Assembly: GCA_023379345.1 (NCBI GenBank)
Contig: JAMCUV010000112.1
Coordinates: 1 to 6,853, forward strand
Direction of reading: 5' to 3'
Source: Thermoplasmatota archaeon
Lineage (GTDB): Archaea; Thermoplasmatota; Thermoplasmata; Thermoplasmatales; Thermoplasmataceae
DNA: 6,853 nucleotides
Positions 1 to 4,536 of the stretch are shown here, piece after piece. Made by a program: the position numbers and the translations under genes. The notes below the pieces were generated by a model. It worked only from the letters and a program-made list of their open reading frames with translations. It did no database searches and was not told the origin of the DNA. How positions within the stretch are numbered: the stretch's first letter is position 1; every line of letters begins with the position of its first letter.

Positions 1-35
1 ACGCTCTTGCAGGTCTCAGCTCACTTTTCGGATAA
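1..35 (+). CDS. Possible 3' end of a gene entering from the left (partial)
   Basis: Reading from base 3, the frame gives ALAGLSSLFG and then a TAA stop at 33-35. The small, hydrophobic composition would suit the tail of a membrane protein. The next gene starts only 9 bases later and has no promoter of its own in view, which is what one expects inside an operon. Eleven codons cannot identify a family, and the other two forward frames are also open here, so this is a weak call based mainly on spacing. Confidence 0.3.
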   Translation, partial: ALAGLSSLFG

Positions 36-44
36 GGGCACTGA

Positions 45-230
45 ATGGACTACTACAGCTATTTTTGGGGCATGTTAAAATATTACATCCCCGCAATTTT
101 ATTAATAATTTCAATATTCATAGAGCCAAGCATACTGCTGCTCATAATCGCAATAGTCTGGATCACCATCTCGATTTTCATGGGAATCCTCATGGCGGAT
201 GAAGACCAGAAGAAGAAATCATATTCCTGA
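45..230 (+). CDS. Small hypothetical membrane protein (61 aa)
   Basis: Family not recognised. The protein starts with an aromatic stretch (MDYYSYFWGMLKYY). An almost continuous hydrophobic segment follows at about residues 15-50, long enough for two short membrane helices split by the EPS at residues 27-29, or one long helix. It ends in a short charged tail (ADEDQKKKSYS). This layout is typical of a small integral membrane protein and not of chance translation. The start is ATG; a weak AAGGG lies 6 bases upstream, and no TATA box is visible before it, so it is probably co-transcribed with whatever ends near base 35. The opposite-strand frame over the same DNA has no such organisation. The function is unknown. 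Confidence 0.5.
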   Translation: MDYYSYFWGMLKYYIPAILLIISIFIEPSILLLIIAIVWITISIFMGILMADEDQKKKSYS

Positions 231-240
231 AGCAGTGATA

Positions 241-255
241 TGGAACCCGGTTCCA
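241..255. repeat. Perfect 15-bp palindrome (7-bp arms, 1-base centre)
   Basis: TGGAACC-C-GGTTCCA lies 10 bases after the stop of the small membrane protein gene and 171 bases before comB. A short T-run (263-267) follows on the + strand. It could be the stem of a terminator for the upstream gene, although a 1-base loop means the real RNA stem would be shorter, or a dimeric operator site. The sequence alone does not decide between them. Confidence 0.45.
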
Positions 256-396
256 AAAAATGTTTTTCCATCCAGAGATATCATAATTCAATTCAGATAA
301 TTCTCCAGGGTTTTCCCGAAGCAATCATCGTGTGTCCTTCGTCCGGAGGGTAGTGAAGGTGGTATGGCGCGTATCCAGATCATGCCTGCAGCAAAG
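256..396. other. Intergenic spacer upstream of comB, no gene seen
   Basis: Between the palindrome and the comB promoter I see no tRNA-like cloverleaf, no convincing small gene and no long repeat. A weak inverted repeat (CCTTC 336-340 / GAAGG 355-359) is present. A 37-codon frame from ATG 240 to TAG 353 has no properly spaced ribosome binding site. Confidence 0.4.
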
Positions 397-404
397 AATA
401 TTTA
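397..404 (+). promoter_or_regulatory. TATA box of comB (leaderless type)
   Basis: AATATTTA is centred 26-27 bases upstream of the TTG start at 427. This is the usual archaeal TATA-to-transcription-start distance, so the transcript should begin at or next to the start codon. The GGAG at 411-414 would then lie outside the mRNA. Confidence 0.5.
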
Positions 405-426
405 GAGTCAGGAGCATAATGCAACG

Positions 427-1077
427 TTGACTGTCCGTATTATTGAGGGTCGCCGCACCCAGAACTTTGACAAATCCACCAAGGTGCTTGTTGATATATT
501 CAGGTCCACATCCTCCATGCCGGTGCTTATGGCCCGTGGAGCAGCCAGAATTCTGCCAACAGATTCAATCAGGGAGGCAAGGAGGCTGAAGCGCCTTAAT
601 ACTAGCTACGTTCTTGTGGGTGAAAGATTCGGGCTTCGCATACCCGGATTCGACTACAACAACTCCCCCGTGGAACTCATGAAGGCAGATGTGAGCGGGA
701 AGACCATTGTATTCACCTCCACGAATGGAACCAGGGTGCTCGGGAAAATTGCCGGAACAGGACGCATACTCATAGGTTCATTCATCAACGCGGGCGCAAT
801 CGCAGAGGCGCTTTCCTCGGAAGACAACGTGGACATAATCCTATCAGGTAGGCCGGATGGACCCGCCGATGAGGATCAGATCTTCGGCGAATATCTCAGG
901 GGAATGCTTGAGGGATCCAATCCTGATTTCAAAATATACGCAGACAGGGTAAGGCAATCAAAGGGTGCAGCAAGGCTGCGGCTCATGTTGGGAGGTCCGG
1001 ACATTGAGGCCTGCCTTCAGCTGGATTCTGCTGATTTTGCACTGGAGTATACGGACGGCTGGATTGTCAGATTATGA
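427..1077 (+). CDS. comB: 2-phosphosulfolactate phosphatase family protein (ComB)
   Basis: ComB removes phosphate from 2-phospho-3-sulfolactate to give sulfolactate, the second step of coenzyme M synthesis in methanogens; the family also occurs in many non-methanogens. The 216-residue length is normal for this Mg-dependent cytoplasmic family. Family blocks appear in order: LVDIFRSTSS (21-30), VGERFGLRIPGFDYNNSP (64-81), TSTNGTR (97-103), SFINA (118-122), SGRPDG with DED and FGEYL (140-157), and a Cys/Asp pair (196, 200). The start is TTG. An in-frame TAG at 403-405 and the lack of any other ATG, GTG or TTG before 427 fix it, and the TATA box spacing agrees. The last 11 bases overlap the end of the convergent mptE. 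No comA, comC or other CoM gene is in view, so the in vivo substrate is uncertain; family membership is clear. Confidence 0.85.
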   Translation: MTVRIIEGRRTQNFDKSTKVLVDIFRSTSSMPVLMARGAARILPTDSIREARRLKRLNTSYVLVGERFGLRIPGFDYNNSPVELMKADVSGKTIVFTSTNGTRVLGKIAGTGRILIGSFINAGAIAEALSSEDNVDIILSGRPDGPADEDQIFGEYLRGMLEGSNPDFKIYADRVRQSKGAARLRLMLGGPDIEACLQLDSADFALEYTDGWIVRL

Positions 1078-1741
1078 GGCCGCCCGTATCCGGCAGTGTC
1101 TTCCCCCGTTCAATTGCTAACTCCTGAAGGAGCATCCTGGCCCATTTGAGTTTCTTCATCTTCCTGTCCCTGTCCTGGCCCGGCTTCAGATTCGGGTTGT
1201 GGAAGTCAAAGCCCGCCAGCAGAATGGTTTCAGCGCCAAGGTAATCAGCCAGGAAAGCAGCCCGATCGCCATCGGTGAAGCCATGGAAGTTGTATATGTT
1301 CCACAGCGGAGCATTCTGCGTGGTTCCCAGCACCCTGCCGCTGAGAAGTTGCTGGTTCTCCCGAATCAGGTCCATGTTATCACCATGTGCATGCACCACC
1401 AGAAGGCTTCCACCTGCAGAGGCCTCCTCTATTTTCCTGATATTGCCATCCAGGTCTGTTACCACAATTTCCGGGTAGGACATCATATCCATATAGGATG
1501 GCAGGGCAGAATCAGCCACTATGGCCAGGTCGCCGTGCATCCTGGCAAGGTCATCAGGCATTGAAGCTGCGTTTCCCACAACCATGATGCTTGCCGCTGA
1601 ATAATCATGAAGAAGGGAAAGCCGTGAACGGTCTCCAAGTATCCCGGAAAGCAGAAGGGAACTCCTGTAATCGTCCTGCATTGAAAAACCAAGATCTGCT
1701 GAGATTCTTGAATAATAGGAATTCCAGAGTTCAGGGGTCAT
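1067..1741 (-). CDS. mptE: 6-hydroxymethyl-7,8-dihydropterin pyrophosphokinase (MptE-like, DUF115)
   Basis: MptE transfers pyrophosphate from ATP to 6-hydroxymethyl-7,8-dihydropterin, preparing the pterin for condensation with an arylamine in methanopterin- or folate-type cofactor synthesis. It is the archaeal replacement for FolK. The 224-residue length is normal. Motifs in order are the N-terminal W..YY..I (6-13), the nucleotide-binding loop VGNAASM (55-61), VTDLDG (94-99), HAHGDN (117-122), FTDGDRA (155-161) and GFDF (177-180), then a basic KMKKLKWARMLL helix. Its ATG overlaps the stop of the upstream DUF373 gene as ATGA, so the two are very likely translated from one message. The 3' end overlaps comB by 11 bp from the other strand, leaving no room for a terminator between them. 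Cytoplasmic. The presence of PurN nearby suggests that the final carrier is folate-like. Confidence 0.85.
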   Translation of the reverse strand: MTPELWNSYYSRISADLGFSMQDDYRSSLLLSGILGDRSRLSLLHDYSAASIMVVGNAASMPDDLARMHGDLAIVADSALPSYMDMMSYPEIVVTDLDGNIRKIEEASAGGSLLVVHAHGDNMDLIRENQQLLSGRVLGTTQNAPLWNIYNFHGFTDGDRAAFLADYLGAETILLAGFDFHNPNLKPGQDRDRKMKKLKWARMLLQELAIERGKTLPDTGGLII

Positions 1742-2913
1742 TTGTGATCAGGGGCATTGTTTACTGTTGAGGTTGAGGTGCTGTTGGATGCGGGCTTCAG
1801 TTCCGTAATCTCTCCTCTGTCTGCGAAGTATCTGTGCACCATGGAAGAGAGCATTGCTATGATGAGTCCCAGCACCAGGAAGAATATGCTTATGATTGCA
1901 GAAGAGAACGGTATGAATGCAAGGATGTACCTGATGTAGTTTATCATTCCATAAACGATGAATGCAACAGATAGGGAGAACATGAGACCGTAAAGGGTCC
2001 TGAATATTCCAGTGCGGTTGTTGTTTATGTACATCTCCACGGCTGATCCGCCTTCCCTGGCAAAGAAAGCTCCGTATATCCACCATGTGAACATTGAAAG
2101 GAAGATCAGGGCACCATCCACGGGGTTCTTCATTGTGCTCCTTGTTATGACGTAGCTTGATGCAATTCCAACAAAAACAAGGCTTGCGGCTATGACATAC
2201 GACAGGAAAATGATCCGTGTCTCCTGGGCATACTCTCTCACAGACTTCAGCATACCCACGAATATCCTTCCAAGCTCGAATCCCCTTTCCACAAGGTAGG
2301 CTCCAAGGACAATGGTCACAAAGGTCACGGCGCCCAGGCTCGGGTCAACAGTAAGTGACCTGCTCACAAGGGCGCCATAGATGATGAAGCCCAGTGAGAC
2401 AATACCGTAAGTCAGGAAAACAAGCCCCAGGGGTATGATGAATTTGTTTATGAGTTTCTTGTCCTTCAGTGCCTTCACTATGTAATAGTACATTGATTCT
2501 ATGTTCTGGTTGTGACGCACGATGATGTGTTTCACATAGCGGATTCTTTTCCTTGATATGATGAGGGGAACAATGTAGTCATCCTCCGCCCCGTCCGTCA
2601 CAAGGATAACGTCATCATAATCGCTGTTGGAAAGAAGTAGATCCAGCTGGCTCCCGATTCTCTCATCGGAAACCTGCCCAACATCCATATCTCCAGTAAC
2701 AAGGGCAATCTGTGCGCTCTGTCCCTGCCTGAGCAGTTCCTCATAATGCCTTATGGCTCCAAAAAGCGCATTGGCATCCGAATCCTCAGGATCAATGGTG
2801 ATCAGCTTGAGCGCAGCCGCGTAGCATGCTTCATAACCCACTATGGGACCCTCTAGTCCAGCCTTCTCCCCGAAGTCGTTATCCCTGTCTATGTTCAGAA
2901 CCAGAGTGGTCAT
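1738..2913 (-). CDS. DUF373 family multi-pass membrane protein
   Basis: The N-terminal 155 residues form the soluble DUF373 domain, marked by LVLNIDRDNDFG (4-15), IDPEDSDANALFGAI (40-54), GDMDVG..SDERIGSQLD (74-91), VTDGAEDD (105-112) and the IVRHNQNIESMYYYI region (131-145). About six membrane helices follow, near 159-183, 195-208, 234-256, 267-284, 305-326 and 329-355. The tail after about residue 365 is rich in Ser and Thr. The clustered acidic motifs suggest metal or nucleotide binding, but no biochemical role is established. An ATG 15 bases further upstream (2928) is possible. I prefer 2913 because GGTGAT on the minus strand (2926-2921) sits 7 bases before it and because the family begins close to the first beta strand. 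It is coupled to mptE by an ATGA overlap. Confidence 0.8.
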   Translation of the reverse strand: MTTLVLNIDRDNDFGEKAGLEGPIVGYEACYAAALKLITIDPEDSDANALFGAIRHYEELLRQGQSAQIALVTGDMDVGQVSDERIGSQLDLLLSNSDYDDVILVTDGAEDDYIVPLIISRKRIRYVKHIIVRHNQNIESMYYYIVKALKDKKLINKFIIPLGLVFLTYGIVSLGFIIYGALVSRSLTVDPSLGAVTFVTIVLGAYLVERGFELGRIFVGMLKSVREYAQETRIIFLSYVIAASLVFVGIASSYVITRSTMKNPVDGALIFLSMFTWWIYGAFFAREGGSAVEMYINNNRTGIFRTLYGLMFSLSVAFIVYGMINYIRYILAFIPFSSAIISIFFLVLGLIIAMLSSMVHRYFADRGEITELKPASNSTSTSTVNNAPDHK

Positions 2914-2920
2914 GATCGAT

Positions 2921-2926
2921 ATCACC
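2921..2926 (-). promoter_or_regulatory. Shine-Dalgarno site deciding the DUF373 start
   Basis: The minus strand reads GGTGAT, complementary to the archaeal 16S rRNA 3' end, 7 bases before the ATG at 2913. It overlaps the alternative upstream ATG at 2928, which argues against that start. Confidence 0.5.
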
Positions 2927-2943
2927 ATATCAAGTCAAGGCGA

Positions 2944-2951
2944 GTATATAG
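2944..2951 (-). promoter_or_regulatory. Proximal TATA-like box for the DUF373-mptE operon
   Basis: CTATATAC on the minus strand is centred about 34 bases before the chosen start, which predicts a transcription start near 2921-2925. That would cut into the ribosome binding site, so either initiation is a few bases earlier or the distal box is used. Confidence 0.35.
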
Positions 2952-3019
2952 CCTTTGATGTATGGTTCCCATCTGACCATATACCTACATACGTCCTCGA
3001 CGCAAATAAAAGATGCAAA

Positions 3020-3034
3020 CTTAAAATATAAAAG
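3020..3034 (-). promoter_or_regulatory. Distal TATA-like box, or T-rich terminator tail
   Basis: The minus strand reads CTTTTATATTTTAAG. As a promoter it would start an RNA near 3002 with a leader of roughly 90 bases before DUF373, keeping the ribosome binding site intact. The same T-rich stretch lies just after a hairpin behind the winged-helix gene and may instead be its termination tail. Confidence 0.3.
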
Positions 3035-3041
3035 TATCTAA

Positions 3042-3057
3042 TTGTATCAAGATACAA
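3042..3057 (-). terminator. Perfect inverted repeat after the winged-helix gene, probable terminator
   Basis: TTGTATC-AA-GATACAA begins 10 bases beyond the stop of the small winged-helix gene and is followed on that strand by the T-rich tract at 3034-3020. A hairpin plus T-rich tail fits transcription termination. The 2-base centre is tight for an RNA loop, and a third GTATC copy lies at 3034-3038, so an operator site for a dimeric regulator is the alternative. Confidence 0.4.
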
Positions 3058-3066
3058 CCCAGATAA

Positions 3067-3288
3067 TTACTTAAGAACGTAATACCCGGCACTTTTCGCT
3101 CTGGCAACCCTCTTGACATATCCCTTGGTTGCCAGTGTCTGGAGCGCTGAAGTCACAATGGCCTTTCCCACACCTGCAGCTTTCATAATGTCATCAGCAG
3201 ATTTGACCTTGTCCTCAGAAATTGCACCAAGTTTCTTTACGGCATCATAGACTTTCTTTTCGTTGGGATTGAGGCTAACATCGGCCAT
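3067..3288 (-). CDS. Small basic winged-helix DNA-binding protein (73 aa)
   Basis: The whole protein is one winged helix-turn-helix domain. Helix 1 carries LNPNEKKVYDAVKKLG (6-21), a second helix covers about SADDIMKAAG (30-39), the recognition helix is GKAIVTSALQTLATKG (41-56), and the wing is YVKRVARAKSAGYYVLK (57-73). I count 14 Lys/Arg against 7 Asp/Glu, so it is clearly basic. There is no ligand-binding or dimerisation domain. The start is ATG, preceded by a good AGGTGA site 4 bases away and a strong TATA box, which suggests robust expression. It could be a local transcription factor or an abundant nucleoid-associated protein; the sequence does not decide. The gene diverges from the HMG-CoA synthase operon, so it could bind the shared upstream region. 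The family is recognised only at fold level. Confidence 0.75.
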   Translation of the reverse strand: MADVSLNPNEKKVYDAVKKLGAISEDKVKSADDIMKAAGVGKAIVTSALQTLATKGYVKRVARAKSAGYYVLK

Positions 3289-3292
3289 TATT

Positions 3293-3298
3293 TCACCT
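3293..3298 (-). promoter_or_regulatory. Shine-Dalgarno site of the winged-helix gene
   Basis: The minus strand reads AGGTGA 4 bases before the ATG at 3288. It is a six-base match to the archaeal consensus and stronger than most sites in this window. Confidence 0.6.
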
Positions 3299-3323
3299 TT
3301 ATGAAATTGGTTAGTGAAAAAGC

Positions 3324-3334
3324 ATATAAATATT
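3324..3334 (-). promoter_or_regulatory. TATA box of the winged-helix gene
   Basis: The minus strand reads AATATTTATAT, a near-consensus archaeal TATA element. It predicts a transcription start near 3303 and a leader of about 15 bases that holds the AGGTGA ribosome binding site. Confidence 0.6.
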
Positions 3335-3341
3335 ATTGCAT

Positions 3342-3374
3342 CTGACAGTATTATTCAGTTTTTCCTGTCAGGAA
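3342..3374. repeat. Nested inverted repeats in the divergent promoter region
   Basis: CTGACAG (3342-3348) is the exact inverse of CTGTCAG (3365-3371). The second copy lies inside a perfect 13-bp palindrome TTCCTG-T-CAGGAA (3362-3374). The set lies just upstream of the TATA box of the winged-helix gene and about 70 bases before that of HMG-CoA synthase, a position suited to a regulator binding site. Which regulator binds is not known. Confidence 0.45.
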
Positions 3375-3440
3375 GGTCTGCCCGGATTGCAGGAGAGATC
3401 ACAGTGGAAAATCGGCAAACGCTGAATCGTGTTTCGTGAA

Positions 3441-3453
3441 TTTTTATATATAT
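3441..3453 (+). promoter_or_regulatory. TATA box of the HMG-CoA synthase operon
   Basis: TTTTTATATATAT contains a full TTTATATA element (3443-3450). It predicts transcription starting near 3470-3473, with a leader of about 10 bases that includes GGTG (3472-3475), 5 bases before the ATG at 3481. Confidence 0.65.
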
Positions 3454-3480
3454 GCACACACTCACAACTTCGGTGTACTG

Positions 3481-4536
3481 ATGTCTGGAATAGTCACATA
3501 CGGCTCCTACATCCCCCGGTTCAGGATAAAACCTGAGGAAATAGCCAGGGTATGGGGAGAGGACGTGGATGCCCTTAAAAACGGCATATACATATTGAGC
3601 AAATCTGTGCCAGCCCCCGATGAGGATGTTGCAACCATATCGGTGGAGGCTGCCAGAAATGCCATGAAAAGGAAGAATATTGATCCCAAGGATATTGGGG
3701 CCATTTACGTAGGCTCGGAATCCCACCCATATGCCGTGAAGCCCACTGCAACCATAGTTGCATCGGCACTTGGCGTTGACTTCTCACTGTTTGCCGCGGA
3801 TTATGAATTTGCGTGCAAGGCAGGCACTGCCGGTGTTCAGAACGTCAAGGCAATGGTGGATTCCTCCATGATCAAGTACGGAATGGCAATAGGTGCTGAC
3901 ACATCACAGGGGGCACCAGGTGATGTCCTTGAATATACGGCATCTGCCGGAGGAACTGCCTTTGTGGTTGGCAAGGAAAAGGTCATTGCTGAGATTAACA
4001 GCACTCTTTCGGTCACTTCCGATACTCCGGATTTCTGGAGAAGGGAGGGCCAGCCCTATCCAAGCCACGGAGAGAGATTCACCGGAGAGCCTGCATATTT
4101 CAGGCATACGCTTTCTGCAGCCAGGATGATGATGGAGAGAATGAAAACCGAGCCCGTTGATTACGATTATGCTGTATTCCACCAGCCCAACGGAAAATTC
4201 CCTTCAAGAGCGGCCAAGACCCTTGGATTCACGGAATCCCAGATAAAGGACGGGCTTCTGACCCCAGTCATTGGGAACACCTATTCTGCTTCCATGATGA
4301 CCGGTCTTTCAGCGGTACTTGATATCGCAAAACCTGGTGACAGGATACTGGCAACGTCATTTGGTTCAGGTGCAGGGTCTGATGCGTTCGACCTCACTGT
4401 GACAGATGCAATAGAGGAGATGGACAGGCAGGCCGCACCAACAATAAAGGAAATGCTGAGCAAGGTCAGGTGGCTGGACTACGCAATGTATGCAAAATTC
4501 AAGAAAAAAATAGTGGTAGGTGAAGGCGTTGAGTGA
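3481..4536 (+). CDS. Hydroxymethylglutaryl-CoA synthase (archaeal type)
   Basis: Condenses acetyl-CoA with acetoacetyl-CoA to HMG-CoA, the committed entry to the mevalonate pathway for archaeal isoprenoid lipids; cytoplasmic, thiolase-fold family. The 351-residue length is normal for the archaeal type. The catalytic set is present: Glu80 in VGSESHPYAVKP, the acyl-carrying Cys112 in EFACKAGTAG, and His234 in VFHQPNGKFP. GNTYSAS (265-271) and the glycine-rich SFGSGAGSDAF (293-303) close the active site. I chose ATG 3481 because the protein then begins MSGIVTYGSYIPRFRI as the family does. An in-frame GTG at 3436 would put the TATA box inside the gene. It is the first gene of a tight operon with the thiolase-family and DUF35 genes, whose products normally form one complex with it. 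Confidence 0.93.
   Translation: MSGIVTYGSYIPRFRIKPEEIARVWGEDVDALKNGIYILSKSVPAPDEDVATISVEAARNAMKRKNIDPKDIGAIYVGSESHPYAVKPTATIVASALGVDFSLFAADYEFACKAGTAGVQNVKAMVDSSMIKYGMAIGADTSQGAPGDVLEYTASAGGTAFVVGKEKVIAEINSTLSVTSDTPDFWRREGQPYPSHGERFTGEPAYFRHTLSAARMMMERMKTEPVDYDYAVFHQPNGKFPSRAAKTLGFTESQIKDGLLTPVIGNTYSASMMTGLSAVLDIAKPGDRILATSFGSGAGSDAFDLTVTDAIEEMDRQAAPTIKEMLSKVRWLDYAMYAKFKKKIVVGEGVE
4518..4523 (+). promoter_or_regulatory. Shine-Dalgarno site deciding the thiolase-family start
   Basis: AGGTGA inside the end of the HMG-CoA synthase gene lies 5 bases before TTG 4529. It includes the first bases of the alternative GTG codon at 4520, so that codon cannot use it. This selects the TTG start. Confidence 0.55.

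Noticed and set aside
249..260. GGTTCCAAAAAA as a possible tRNA T-arm
   Set aside because: No matching T-stem 3' side, acceptor stem or anticodon arm can be folded around it.
240..353. 37-codon frame starting ATG at 240 in the comB upstream spacer
   Set aside because: The only Shine-Dalgarno-like bases touch the start codon, the palindrome occupies its first codons, and the peptide shows no recognisable organisation.
1199..1564. Open frame of 121 codons on the + strand inside mptE
   Set aside because: It lies fully antisense to a gene with clear family motifs and has low-quality, His/Cys/Gln-scattered composition and no promoter or ribosome binding site.
2958..3041. 27-codon frame on the + strand between DUF373 and the winged-helix gene
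   Set aside because: The only TATA-like box is about 10 bases upstream, too close, there is no ribosome binding site, and the peptide is unremarkable.
3436..3480. GTG at 3436 as the start of HMG-CoA synthase
   Set aside because: It would place the consensus TATA box at 3441-3453 inside the coding region and add 15 residues not found at the family N-terminus; ATG 3481 has GGTG at the right distance.
4520..4528. GTG at 4520 as the start of the thiolase-family gene
   Set aside because: This codon is part of the AGGTGA site serving TTG 4529, and the protein from 4529 matches the usual family beginning.
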